This document shows positions 42,411-51,725 of a DNA stretch of 64,000 nt, in pieces. A model generated the notes under the pieces. It was not told the origin of the DNA. It made no database searches and saw only the letters and a program-made list of their open reading frames with translations. This stretch comes from Mariniphaga sp041687215. Its GTDB lineage: Bacteria > Bacteroidota > Bacteroidia > Bacteroidales > Prolixibacteraceae. The stretch spans positions 219,461 through 283,460 of the forward strand of contig NZ_JAWLCI010000001.1 in assembly GCF_041687215.1 (NCBI RefSeq), read 5' to 3'. The translations under genes were made by a program, and so were the position numbers. Every line of letters starts with the position of its first letter. Within the stretch, counting starts at the first letter, position 1.

Positions 42411-42763
42411 TATTTTCCATAAAAAAAAGTTAATTTTTGATAAATATAACTTATGATTGATGTAGGTTTTATGTGTACTAGGTAGCAAATTTTGCTTACA
42501 ATTGCCAGTTTTTCATTTTCATAAAATTCATCCGGATGCTCCAGAATGTTAAAAATATATAATCAAAAGTATTTAGAGATTATTTCGATTTCGTTTTACA
42601 ACTTCAAGTATCCATCTAAATTTTAACTGAACAATTTCAATTAATTCCCTCCGATTTCCTCCAACGGCAAAGATTTTTTTTATTCTATTAAGGTATTTGT
42701 TTTTGTTTAAATACTTATTCAACAGGAGGGTCGCTCGCTGGTTCTTTTGCGAAATATGGGTTA
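42411..42763. other. AT-rich intergenic region, no gene supported
   Basis: About 350 bp between the tRNA terminator and the beta-helix gene end. A 70-codon minus-strand frame ending at 42573 overlaps the beta-helix stop and shows no domain or plausible start signal, so it is not called. Nothing else recognised. Confidence 0.6.
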
Positions 42764-44074
42764 CTATTCTGCCAGTTGAGTCCACCCCTCAATCCAGTTG
42801 TCTTCGCCAAAAGCACCCTTAAAATCAACCCGCTGAAACCATGAATTGGGGTAATCGCTTAAATTGCCGGTTATTTTCGGGTTGGGCACAAAGTTCGCTG
42901 ATCCCAGGTCAATTCCCGGATTTCCGGTTTCGTTCTGCCCTGCATTAAAGTAAGCGGCCCATTCATTTTCCATTTCAGCAGAAAAAATTCCGGTAAGTTT
43001 AAATATCGGTTCTCCACTCTCCCCGGCAACATCATAAAACAAATTATTGCGAATTTCCAGTTTTCCGCTTTTCCACTGGTTGTAACTGTCGTTCCGGCTG
43101 TCGGTTACTTCAAGTAAAATTCCGTTCGGGTCATTCATTGAAATGGAGTTGGCAATTACGCCGCCGGCAAACCGCTCGAAAACAGCCAGTGCTCCATTGC
43201 CAGTATTTCCGTTGCTAATTAATGTTGCATTGTATATGTTTGGCAGCGAATGGGGGAACCCAATGACCGGATTAACCCCGCCACCGGCTTCGATTAAATT
43301 GTCGCCCACAAAATCGTTTTCAATGCCAAGCCAGAACTGTCCGTTTCCACTCCAACCCAGGTCATAATCGAAAGCATCATCACCACAACCCGAAACCACA
43401 ATGTGCTTGAGGTTAACCGTTCCTCCAAAAATTTCCACACCGTCATCCTCATTGGAAATGATTTCCACAAAATCAATTTCGGTTTTGTTCCCCACTCCAC
43501 CCAAGGTAAGGCCGTTTATTTCATTTCCTTCACCAATATTGGTACCTCCATGCCTGATGGAAACGTATCGCAAAGAGCCTGAATCATCATCCTCATCTCC
43601 ACCGCCATAAGTTCCGCGTTGCTCAAACCAGGGAATACCTTCAACACGCGCTTCTCCTCCGCTCACGTTCAGGGGTGCATTTCCCAAAATGATGAGTCCA
43701 CCCCATAGCCCGCGTTCTTCTTTTGTTAACGATCCTTGTAAATCATCTTGTTCCGAGGTAAAAATAATGGGTTCTTCTTTTGTGCCTTCAGCTATAATTT
43801 TTCCGCCACGGGCCACAATAAGGGCGCTGGCATTTTCGGCCTGGCCACTGCGAAACCGGATAACAGTTCCTGGCTCGATGGTTAAAACCTGGCCGTCGTT
43901 CACAAAAACAAAACCTTCCAAAATGTATTCGTTTGTTTTAGTCCAGGTAACGGTGCCGGTGCCGCTCCCGTCATCGTGAAAAAATTCAGTATTTCCTTCA
44001 ATGAGGTAATCACTTTTACGGCATCCAAAAAAAACCAGTAACAGAAGGAAACCTGTAAAAATTTTGTTTTTCAT
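42764..44074 (-). CDS. Beta-helix outer-surface lipoprotein (paralog 1)
   Basis: Protein of 436 residues with a lipoprotein leader (LLLVFFGCRKSD). The body is a right-handed beta-helix-like repeat: VLTIEPGTVIRF, ALIVARGGKIIAEGT, EPIIFTS, RGLWGGLIILGNAPLN, then SIRHGGTNIGEGNEINGLTLGGVG and a VEIFGGTVNLKHIVVSG rung. The last segment is highly similar to the gene at 51726-53201. It may bind or process a polymer outside the cell; no catalytic residues are recognised. It follows the porin gene by 12 bp in an operon opposite to the PhoB-like regulator. Confidence 0.8.
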   Translation of the reverse strand: MKNKIFTGFLLLLVFFGCRKSDYLIEGNTEFFHDDGSGTGTVTWTKTNEYILEGFVFVNDGQVLTIEPGTVIRFRSGQAENASALIVARGGKIIAEGTKEEPIIFTSEQDDLQGSLTKEERGLWGGLIILGNAPLNVSGGEARVEGIPWFEQRGTYGGGDEDDDSGSLRYVSIRHGGTNIGEGNEINGLTLGGVGNKTEIDFVEIISNEDDGVEIFGGTVNLKHIVVSGCGDDAFDYDLGWSGNGQFWLGIENDFVGDNLIEAGGGVNPVIGFPHSLPNIYNATLISNGNTGNGALAVFERFAGGVIANSISMNDPNGILLEVTDSRNDSYNQWKSGKLEIRNNLFYDVAGESGEPIFKLTGIFSAEMENEWAAYFNAGQNETGNPGIDLGSANFVPNPKITGNLSDYPNSWFQRVDFKGAFGEDNWIEGWTQLAE

Positions 44075-44086
44075 CGTTGCTTGTTT

Positions 44087-45082
44087 TTACATTTTCACTT
44101 CCAAATCAACAAAAACAAATCCGCCACCTTCCATGTTGGCAGCCCACGGGTACCAGTCGTGGTAATTCAATGCCACGGCTATATTTTTTATGGGCCTGAA
44201 CTGAATTCCCGCAATAAGTGCAGTACCATCGTTTGCCAAATGCCACGGCAAAGTTTCACCCTCCAAAATATTCGATTCAATTTTATCGTACCGGGCAAAC
44301 AACTGATATTTTTCATTCAGATTAAACTTTCCGTAAAACGATAAGGCAAGGATGTTGTTGTCGGTTTTCCATGCGTTATTTAGCCGGTAAACCACTTCCC
44401 CTGCCAGGTTCCATTTCGAACGAAAATTGTACGAGGTGAATACCAGCCAGGTGGTTTCCGGTATTTCGTTGTGCATAATATCGTAAACTATTCGGGATGT
44501 GAAATTTTGGGGAACTCTGAATGTGGTACCCAAACTGTATTTAAAAATATCGTCCATTTGCAGGCTGCTGTATCCTTCGCCATTCATCATGGTAAAATCG
44601 GCATCGATGAGCCTGTGGAATTTGTAATGAAAATTTACGCCCAAATCGGCAGAAGAACCCAGCCGGTGTTCATCGGCAATGGTTTTCATCAGGTAACGTC
44701 TTTCCCAGACATCTTCCTGTAATTTGAACTGTTTAAGACTAATAAGTCCAAATTCGATTTGAAATTTTTGATGCGAGTACTGTAAATACGCATTTTTAAA
44801 ATAAGCATATCGCCTGATTTTTGAGAGGGGTGAAAGATCATCAGGGCTGCCCACATCCACGTTTATTTTGGCGTAAAACTCCGGACTGAGCTGGTATTCA
44901 TACCCCAAATATCCGCGCACCAGCTCAAATGCTGCCTCATCAGTTGCACTGCCGGTAATGCCACGATGAAAATTGGCATATATGGTAGCAAACGGTTTTC
45001 CCGACGGAACAAATTCGCCCACCTGAGCAAATAAAAAATGGGGAAAAAAGAATAGGAAGAAAACCAGTTTTTTAAATTGCAT
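44087..45082 (-). CDS. Outer-membrane porin-like beta-barrel protein
   Basis: Protein of 331 residues, starting at ATG 45082, with a signal peptide ending in LFAQVGEF. Alternating aromatic/polar strands and a terminal FVFVDLEVKM strand indicate a beta-barrel. Examples: FYAKINVDVG, AYLQYSHQKFQIEFGLISL, WNLAGEVVYRL, YQLFARYDKI. It resembles phosphate-selective porins O/P (OprO/P-like) or generic Bacteroidota porins. The divergent position to a PhoB-like gene supports phosphate uptake (inference). A near-exact minus-strand TATATTTG lies at 45109-45116. Confidence 0.75.
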   Translation of the reverse strand: MQFKKLVFFLFFFPHFLFAQVGEFVPSGKPFATIYANFHRGITGSATDEAAFELVRGYLGYEYQLSPEFYAKINVDVGSPDDLSPLSKIRRYAYFKNAYLQYSHQKFQIEFGLISLKQFKLQEDVWERRYLMKTIADEHRLGSSADLGVNFHYKFHRLIDADFTMMNGEGYSSLQMDDIFKYSLGTTFRVPQNFTSRIVYDIMHNEIPETTWLVFTSYNFRSKWNLAGEVVYRLNNAWKTDNNILALSFYGKFNLNEKYQLFARYDKIESNILEGETLPWHLANDGTALIAGIQFRPIKNIAVALNYHDWYPWAANMEGGGFVFVDLEVKM

Positions 45083-45108
45083 AAACAAAAATTTTCCTGA
45101 ACCAGGCG

Positions 45109-45116
45109 CAAATATA
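45109..45116 (-). promoter_or_regulatory. Promoter -7 element for the porin operon
   Basis: Minus strand TATATTTG, exact TAnnTTTG, 27 bp upstream of the porin start. No -33 TTTG is seen; a TGTTACA half-repeat (minus strand) sits at about 45150-45156, hinting at activator control. Confidence 0.5.
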
Positions 45117-45147
45117 TATTAATCACATTTAATATTTTAGTAATTGA

Positions 45148-45179
45148 TTTGTAACAACTTTGTTTTAACTATACCTTTA
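45148..45179 (+). promoter_or_regulatory. Promoter of the PhoB/PhoU-like/PhoR operon
   Basis: TTTG at 45148-45151, 20 bp, TACCTTTA at 45172-45179 (7 of 8). TGTAACA and TGTTTTA, 11 bp apart (45150, 45161), overlap the promoter and could be regulator sites. The leader to the start codon would be about 140 nt. Confidence 0.5.
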
Positions 45180-45325
45180 AAAAGGGAAACAAGGCTGCAG
45201 TAACCTTATATTGTTGTTGCAAATCTTTATTTTAAAATATTTTTAAAATGGATTAACAGCTTTTTAATATTCAGGTGCAGACAATTTTACATTAACTTTA
45301 CCGGAACAGGAACAAAAGGGAAAAA

Positions 45326-46012
45326 ATGGAAGAGAAGCAAAAAATACTGATTGTTGATGACGAAAAAGATTTGTGCGAAATATTGCAGTTTAATCTGGAA
45401 AGCGAAGGATTTTCCATTGATGTGGCCCACTCGGGCGAAGAAGCCCTGAAAAAAACAATGGAAGAATTTGATTTAATATTACTTGATGTGATGATGGGTG
45501 GTATCTCCGGATTTAAAACGGCAAACATTATTCGCAAAGAACGTAATTTGCAGGTACCCATTATTTTTCTTACCGCAAAAGGGGAGGAAAATGATGTTTT
45601 GACCGGGTTTAACGTGGGGGCCGACGATTACATTTCCAAACCTTTTTCCATTAAAGAAGTTGTTGCACGCATTAAGGCCATTTTGAAAAGAGGGTCGAAA
45701 AAGACCGACGAAAATACAGTTATTACTTATAAAGAACTGACAGTAAATCAAAAACAGAAAGAAATTTTTGTGGGAGGCCAACACGTTAACCTCACCCGAA
45801 AAGAGTATGAAATTTTGCTGCTGCTGATGAAAAACACGGACCAATACATCAGTCGTGATGAAATATTAAAACGAATTTGGGACGATGACGTTATTGTGAC
45901 TGAACGCAATGTGGATGTAAACATCGCCAGGCTCAGAAAAAAAATTGGAAAATACGGCACTAATATTAAAGGCAAATCGGGTTACGGTTACTGCTTTAAA
46001 AATAACAACTGA
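45326..46012 (+). CDS. PhoB-like OmpR-family response regulator
   Basis: Protein of 228 residues. Receiver domain with D54 in LILLDVMMGG, acidic pair in VDDEKD, and K in ISKPFSIKEV. The winged-helix output is of the OmpR/PhoB type: LTRKEYEILLLLMKN and VTERNVDVNIARLRKKIGKYG, ending SGYGYCF. Similarity to PhoB (VDVHIxRLRKK and GTGYRF) and its linkage to a PiT-like PhoU domain and a PhoR-type kinase suggest phosphate control. It is divergent from the porin/beta-helix operon and is first in a three-gene operon. Confidence 0.9.
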   Translation: MEEKQKILIVDDEKDLCEILQFNLESEGFSIDVAHSGEEALKKTMEEFDLILLDVMMGGISGFKTANIIRKERNLQVPIIFLTAKGEENDVLTGFNVGADDYISKPFSIKEVVARIKAILKRGSKKTDENTVITYKELTVNQKQKEIFVGGQHVNLTRKEYEILLLLMKNTDQYISRDEILKRIWDDDVIVTERNVDVNIARLRKKIGKYGTNIKGKSGYGYCFKNNN

Positions 46013-46059
46013 AATAGTTTTATACACTGGAATTTGAAAAACCAAAAACCAAATATAAA

Positions 46060-46926
46060 ATGGAATATGCAGGTTTCATCTTTTCAATTTTTCATCCTTC
46101 TGTGTTTACTTTTTCAGATATTGCTGCCTGGTTTTTAACCACCGGTGGAATGATTACATTATTTGCTTTTTTCGGATTTTCCGGCTTGGCTATCTACCAA
46201 ACACGAAGTCGCTTTAATGAAAAAAACCAGGTGTTTGATCCTGAAGAAATTGTTTCAGAAAATGACGGAGTAGAAAAAATTCTGAAAAAATGCAGAATCC
46301 AACTTATTCATTTCCTGAACAAAACCAGTTCTGTTTACACTTTTGGAATTGAAAATTTTATTGCTGAAGATTTGCCCGGATTTAAAAATATATTGGCAGA
46401 AAAAGACAACCTCAGGAAAAAAGTTGAAAAATCTAAAGAAAACATTTTCAGCATTGCCACCAATTTTGAAAGCAGCTTGCATTCAGGTCATTATTTAATT
46501 GATATTAAAGATTATCAGGTAAGAATGGTTAATTCACTTTCACTTTTTCTTGATCCAATGTTTGAACATTTAAGCAACAGCCACAAACCATTTATAAAAG
46601 TGCAGGGAGAAGAGCTGGGCCTGCTGAAGAAGGAAATAGATAACTTATTGGTTTTAAGTGCCGAAATTATTAATAATAACCAGGTGAACGAGAAGAATAA
46701 TATGGCCGGAATTCAAAATAAAATTTACGAAATGTTAAACAGAATGGAAGTGGCACAGATTAAAAGAATAAAATCAAACCAGGTAAATACCCGGAACTCC
46801 ATATTGTTTTTGAATATCCTTTCGGAAACCAAAAACATGCTAAACCATGCCTCAGGCTTACTAATTTCCTACAATAAATTAACATCCGAAGCAAAAACCA
46901 AAACCCAAACAAATGAGAGAGCGTAA
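46060..46926 (+). CDS. PhoU-like protein related to the C-terminal domain of PiT phosphate permeases
   Basis: Protein of 288 residues. One membrane helix lies near residues 22-45 (TTGGMITLFAFFGFSGLAIY). The rest is a long helical bundle. The ends IKRIKSNQVNTRNSILFLNILSETKNML and GHYLIDIKDYQVRMVNSLSLF (each shortened here) match, from memory, the PhoU-like tail of Bacteroidota PiT phosphate permeases. No permease helices are present, so this looks like that tail made as an independent, membrane-tethered protein. Its place between PhoB-like and PhoR-like genes supports phosphate signalling. Gap to the regulator 47 bp, to the kinase 33 bp. Confidence 0.7.
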   Translation: MEYAGFIFSIFHPSVFTFSDIAAWFLTTGGMITLFAFFGFSGLAIYQTRSRFNEKNQVFDPEEIVSENDGVEKILKKCRIQLIHFLNKTSSVYTFGIENFIAEDLPGFKNILAEKDNLRKKVEKSKENIFSIATNFESSLHSGHYLIDIKDYQVRMVNSLSLFLDPMFEHLSNSHKPFIKVQGEELGLLKKEIDNLLVLSAEIINNNQVNEKNNMAGIQNKIYEMLNRMEVAQIKRIKSNQVNTRNSILFLNILSETKNMLNHASGLLISYNKLTSEAKTKTQTNERA

Positions 46927-46959
46927 TTGTACAAATATAAACTTTAGCAAATTCAATCA

Positions 46960-48723
46960 GTGATACGAAAATCTTTCAGGGGCGAAATATTTTTCTACTT
47001 TATCATCGTATTTATTCTTTTTACCGCTGCTATTCTCACCTTTCAGTACCAGCGCGAGAAAAAATACCGTACGGCACAACTGGAAAACACACTCGATAAT
47101 ATTACCGAAATTACTTACCGGTTTATTGAGCAAAATAATCTGATAGAAAAAAACGCACTAAGCCGTATTGGTGAAATCCAACGAATTATTCCTCAGTCGA
47201 ATATTCGAATTACAGTTATTGCCCCTGACGGTGAAGTACTGTACGATAGTTCAGCCGATTACATGACAATGGAAAACCACCTGCAACGGCCCGAAGTTCA
47301 AAAGGCAGTTCAGGAGCAGAGAGGTTCAAATATCCGTCATTCAGAAACCACACAGGAAGAATATTACTATTATGCTAAAAAATATTCCAATTACTTTGTT
47401 CGCACTGCAGTTGTTTACAACGTTCAAATTCAAAACTTTTTAAAAGCAGAAAGGGCATTTATTTCTTTCATTGTAACTGTTTTTGCCATCATTGGTATCA
47501 TCCTGTACTTTATCACCGGTAAACTGGCCGATGCCATTACCAAACTGAAGGATTTTTCCTTAAAAGCCGGAAAAAACGAACTTGTGGGGCCCGATACGAA
47601 TTTCCCGGAAAACGAACTGGGAATTATAAGCAGGCAGATTATTCGAATTTACCACAAGCTGAAAAAAGCCAAAGACGAACTTTCAAACGAGAGGGAAAAA
47701 CTCCTGAATCATCTCAATGCCCTGAACGAAGGCATCGCTTTTTTTACCCCCGAAAAAAAGAAAACCCTTACTAACCGGAACTTTATTCAATACATTAATA
47801 TTATTTCCCAAAAAAGTATTATTGAAACCGGGGATATTTTTGGGATGAAAGAATTTAAAAAACTCAACAAGTTTTTGAAAAAAAACCAGGCCGGCCACCT
47901 TCCTTTTCAGCCCGATAATCTGCCACAACTGGAATACATTATTTCAGCAGGCGAAAAATATTATAAAATTCAAAGCATAATTTTTATCGACTACAGTTTT
48001 GAAGTTGTAATTACAGATATTACACGCCTTGAAAAACGCCGGCTGATGAAACAACAGCTCACCTCCAATATTGCACACGAGTTGAAAACACCGCTTTCCT
48101 CCATAAAAGGTTATCTGGAAACCATGTTAAACAACTGGCCGGTAGCAGAAGAAAAACAAAAATACTTCCTGCAAAAAACTTTTCTCCAGTCGGAACGACT
48201 TACTCATTTGATTAATGATATTTCGTTGCTTAACAACATCGAAGATGCCGGGGAACTGTTCCGATTTAAACCTGTTGACCTTGAATCGGTTATAGATGAG
48301 GTTTATGAAAACTTTGCCAACCGGATGAATGAAAACAACATTTCTTTTAGTAGCGAAGTAAAATCAGGGATGGTGATTGAAGGCAACGATTCGCTTCTTT
48401 TTTCGGTGTTTCAGAATTTTGTTGAAAATTCAATTAATTATGGTGGAGAAGGAATTTCCATCCATATTAAAGTTTACCACGAAGACAACAAATACTACTA
48501 TTTCTCTTATTCCGATACCGGTTCGGGAATTCCCGAAGAACACCTGCCTCGAATTTTCGAGCGTTTTTACAGGGTTGACCACGGGCGTACCCGCGAAGCA
48601 GGCGGAACCGGCCTTGGATTAGCCATTGTTAAAAATGCCATTCAATTGCACAAAGGCGAAATTTCGGTTAGAAACAAATCCGGTGGCGGAACTGAATTTC
48701 TGTTTTCGCTGGCAAAAAAGTAG
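46960..48723 (+). CDS. PhoR-like sensor histidine kinase
   Basis: Protein of 587 residues starting at GTG 46960. Two membrane helices (about 9-29 and 170-190) enclose a periplasmic sensor with a TITYRF-like start and YSNYFVRTAVVYN. A PAS-like region follows, then the H box IAHELKTPLSSIKGYLE with H373, N box NSINYGGEG, G boxes DTGSGIPEEHLPRIFERFYRVD and GGTGLGLAIVKNA. It is the presumed partner of the PhoB-like regulator upstream. The kinase could sense phosphate status through the PhoU-like protein (inference). It is convergent with the TonB-receptor gene, 5 bp apart. Confidence 0.92.
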   Translation: MIRKSFRGEIFFYFIIVFILFTAAILTFQYQREKKYRTAQLENTLDNITEITYRFIEQNNLIEKNALSRIGEIQRIIPQSNIRITVIAPDGEVLYDSSADYMTMENHLQRPEVQKAVQEQRGSNIRHSETTQEEYYYYAKKYSNYFVRTAVVYNVQIQNFLKAERAFISFIVTVFAIIGIILYFITGKLADAITKLKDFSLKAGKNELVGPDTNFPENELGIISRQIIRIYHKLKKAKDELSNEREKLLNHLNALNEGIAFFTPEKKKTLTNRNFIQYINIISQKSIIETGDIFGMKEFKKLNKFLKKNQAGHLPFQPDNLPQLEYIISAGEKYYKIQSIIFIDYSFEVVITDITRLEKRRLMKQQLTSNIAHELKTPLSSIKGYLETMLNNWPVAEEKQKYFLQKTFLQSERLTHLINDISLLNNIEDAGELFRFKPVDLESVIDEVYENFANRMNENNISFSSEVKSGMVIEGNDSLLFSVFQNFVENSINYGGEGISIHIKVYHEDNKYYYFSYSDTGSGIPEEHLPRIFERFYRVDHGRTREAGGTGLGLAIVKNAIQLHKGEISVRNKSGGGTEFLFSLAKK

Positions 48724-48728
48724 GCTTC

Positions 48729-51620
48729 TTAAAACTTGTAACTCACACCCAATCCAAACGTTCTGCCGGGGCTCATGCTGCTGTAAATTTGTTTTTCGGC
48801 ATTGTACGAGTGGTAATAACTTTCCGTTTTGGCATTTAAAAGGTTCGATACTTTAAAGTCGATGCTCGTATTTCCGCTTTCACCCAGTTTTTTATTTAAA
48901 CTGAAATTCAGGCTGTTAAACGGTTCAATGTAAATATCGGGGAAAAGACCCGCTCCAACTATGGTTAAGGTAGAACCTTTCACATTGTAAAAAAATCCGG
49001 CATCGAGGCCTGCATCATAATTACTGTAAGAAAATCCTGCATTGATTACGTATGGCGACTGTCCGGCCATCTGGCGATTTTTCTCAATGCTCTGGCCCGT
49101 TTTTTCATACGTTTTTCGGGAATTGAATTCCAGCTCTGTCATATCAATCTGTGATTCAACCAGGGTAAAATTTCCATTCAGGTTAAAATGGCGCCAGAAA
49201 GGTGAAATAAAATCCAAATCTTTTCTGAATTCAATTTCAGCACCAAACAATCTGCCATCGCCAACATTTCTTGGTTGGTACTCAGTACTTGTCTGCTGTT
49301 CAGGAATTCGCACCAATTCGATGGGATTATCGAAACTTTTAAAGAAAGTGCTTACTGAAAAAATCTGTCCCCTTTCCATAAACAGTTCCCAGCGCAAATC
49401 AATATTGTTGATGCGTGTTTCCGTTAAGTTTCCGTCCCAGCCGGGATAGGTAAACAGTGTTCCGTTAAAAATACGGTTTGAAATGGGGTCGAGAATCTGT
49501 GCAAACGACAGCTCTTTAAAAGAAGGACGGGCAATGGTTTTTGAGTAAGACGCACGAAGATTTTGATCCTCAGTAAGCGCGTAAATCAGGTTCACCGAAG
49601 GGAACAAATCAAAAGATTCCAGCACTTTTTCATTATCTAAGTTTATTCCATTTTCCGTGTCGCCACTGGCATAACGCTGGTCGCGCCCGGTGTGCCGCTG
49701 CACAAAGTTTTCAGCCCTGACTCCAATGATGGTTTTCAGTTTTGCAAAAGGGGTAAATTCATTGGAAATATAAAAACCGGTATTGTTAACATTCGACTGG
49801 TAGGCATTGGGATTGGTCTCCGGGTTCCCCGACTGGTAATATATACTGTTTGGCCGGTTGGGGTAAATATTTTCATCATTGAGCACGATTGACGGATCGG
49901 GACCGGGCCACGACTGGCCTCCAAAAAACTGTATGTCGAAAAAGAGAATCTCGTAATCGCGTTCTTTAAATCCATGGCTAAACCCAAATTTCAGCTTTGC
50001 ATCATTATTTTTGAATTGGTATTTTTTGGTAATATCTAACTTGCCCATGGCATTCAACTCGGTGAGCGATCGCCATATTCGTGCCGGGTTTCCGCCGGCT
50101 CCCGCCATAAAACTATACCTGTCGTTTATATTTGTAAAAGCTGTTTTTCTCATATCAGGATCTTCTGAAGTGGAAAAAGTGGGTGAAAAACGCCAGTCAA
50201 TTTCCCAGCCACTGTTTTTCAATACATGGGTTCCGTTGAGCAAAACATTGGTAAGCGAACGCTGGTTGTATTCCAGGTTATCAGAAAGGGCAAAGTAACC
50301 CGATTGACCAACTGCTTCGCCATCGTTGTCAATCGAGAATTTACCGGCACGGTTTTCACCATTCTGCAACCGCATGGCTGTTAACCTGATTTTCGACAGG
50401 TTGGTTTTTACAGCCACGCCGCCGAGTAAACCAACCAAAACGTTGTGTTCGCCAAGTTCTCCGTTCTGAATAGTTGCATAGCGCATTTCATATTTGTCAG
50501 GATCAATATACCGTTGGTATTCACCGTAAACCACGTCGTTGTAATATTTGTAATCCGATTTGTAGGAGAGCGAAAAGATATAACCCAGTTTCGGGCTTCT
50601 GCTGCTTTTTTTGAAAAGATCGACCTGGTTTCCCAATGAAAAGCTGACACTGTAATCCACCGGGCTGGTTTGGCGGTCGGCAGCAAGATGCGGGTTAAAA
50701 CTTTTAATAAATTCATTGATTTCCTGCTGGGGGGCGCCGCTTATGGGAGTTGGGATGTTGGGTTGCGTGGCACGTGCAGGCAATGCACGGGTTCCGTCAT
50801 CGAAACCCAGAAAATCGGTTGAACCGCCCGGGTAAGTGAGGTAATTCGAATTAATGTGCATATCCGGATTATAAGAGGTACTGGCAGAAACGCTAATAAT
50901 TCTTTCTTCCGGAAAATCTTTGGTCTCCACGTTCATCATTCCCCCGGTAAAGTCGGCAGGCATGTCGGCAGTGAAGTTTTTACTTACCAGCATATTGTCA
51001 ATCAGGTTTGTAGGAAAAATGTCCATTTGCAGGCTATTCCGGTCGGGGTCCAGCCCCGGAATGTCCATGTGGTTTAATGTGGTTTTGGAATACCGGTCGC
51101 CCAGGCCGCGAACATAAACATATTTGCCGTCTTCAACCGTAACGCCGGTTACCCTTTTGGCCGCTTCCACCGCTGTGTTATCGCCTATCAGTTTTATTCT
51201 TGAAGCAGAAATTCCATCCATAATCACCGCGCTCTGTTTTTTAATAGTGTTCAAAGCTGCTTCGGTAGTTCGAATTACTTCGGCGGTTACAACTACCTCA
51301 CCAATTTCGAGGGTGCTTTCCTGCAATCTCAGGTTTTCCAACAGGGTTACGTCGCCAGCTTTAACCTGAACGTCTTTTACGTTAAGCGTTTGATACGAAA
51401 TGTAGGAAATTTGCAGTTCGTAGGTTCCGGGAGCCAGATCGAGTGTAAATTGTCCATCGAGGTCGGTTGCCGTTCCGGTTACAGTTCCCGTTATCATAAC
51501 CGTTACACCAACCAGTGTTTCGCCTGTTTTATCATCGAAAATAGTACCCCTGATTTTGCCTTGCTGCGCCTGGGTAAAAATGGAAGCAAGCATTAAAAGA
51601 ATAACAAATAAGCTCTTCAT
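48729..51620 (-). CDS. TonB-dependent receptor with CarboxypepD_reg domain
   Basis: Protein of 963 residues: signal peptide (ILLMLASIFTQAQQ), CarboxypepD_reg-like domain (GKIRGTIFDDKTGETLVGVTV in pieces), plug with VYVRGLGDRYSKTTLN and TGGMMNVETKD, and a barrel ending SPGRTFGLGVSYKF. It imports a ligand across the outer membrane using TonB energy. No SusD partner is present. It lies downstream of the beta-helix gene with a hairpin in between. The ligand may be a phosphorus source, inferred from its setting only. Confidence 0.92.
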   Translation of the reverse strand: MKSLFVILLMLASIFTQAQQGKIRGTIFDDKTGETLVGVTVMITGTVTGTATDLDGQFTLDLAPGTYELQISYISYQTLNVKDVQVKAGDVTLLENLRLQESTLEIGEVVVTAEVIRTTEAALNTIKKQSAVIMDGISASRIKLIGDNTAVEAAKRVTGVTVEDGKYVYVRGLGDRYSKTTLNHMDIPGLDPDRNSLQMDIFPTNLIDNMLVSKNFTADMPADFTGGMMNVETKDFPEERIISVSASTSYNPDMHINSNYLTYPGGSTDFLGFDDGTRALPARATQPNIPTPISGAPQQEINEFIKSFNPHLAADRQTSPVDYSVSFSLGNQVDLFKKSSRSPKLGYIFSLSYKSDYKYYNDVVYGEYQRYIDPDKYEMRYATIQNGELGEHNVLVGLLGGVAVKTNLSKIRLTAMRLQNGENRAGKFSIDNDGEAVGQSGYFALSDNLEYNQRSLTNVLLNGTHVLKNSGWEIDWRFSPTFSTSEDPDMRKTAFTNINDRYSFMAGAGGNPARIWRSLTELNAMGKLDITKKYQFKNNDAKLKFGFSHGFKERDYEILFFDIQFFGGQSWPGPDPSIVLNDENIYPNRPNSIYYQSGNPETNPNAYQSNVNNTGFYISNEFTPFAKLKTIIGVRAENFVQRHTGRDQRYASGDTENGINLDNEKVLESFDLFPSVNLIYALTEDQNLRASYSKTIARPSFKELSFAQILDPISNRIFNGTLFTYPGWDGNLTETRINNIDLRWELFMERGQIFSVSTFFKSFDNPIELVRIPEQQTSTEYQPRNVGDGRLFGAEIEFRKDLDFISPFWRHFNLNGNFTLVESQIDMTELEFNSRKTYEKTGQSIEKNRQMAGQSPYVINAGFSYSNYDAGLDAGFFYNVKGSTLTIVGAGLFPDIYIEPFNSLNFSLNKKLGESGNTSIDFKVSNLLNAKTESYYHSYNAEKQIYSSMSPGRTFGLGVSYKF

Positions 51621-51654
51621 ACCTTTTTTGAAATGTTTCCTGAATTAAACAAAG

Positions 51655-51692
51655 AAACAGACTTGCAAAATTTCTTATTTGCAAGCCTGTTT
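51655..51692 (-). terminator. Hairpin between beta-helix and TonB-receptor genes
   Basis: AAACAGACTTGCAAA (51655-51669) and TTTGCAAGCCTGTTT (51678-51692) pair over 15 positions with one mismatch. On the minus strand it is followed by a short CTTTGTTTAA tract. It could partly terminate or protect the beta-helix mRNA and lower expression of the downstream receptor. Confidence 0.6.
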
Positions 51693-51725
51693 AATTTTAC
51701 AGACAATATTTTTTTAAATAAACTA

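Noticed and set aside
42573..42785. Minus-strand 70-codon frame near the beta-helix gene end
   Set aside because: Overlaps the true gene's stop, has no motif and is Lys/Asn-rich like the AT-rich spacer.
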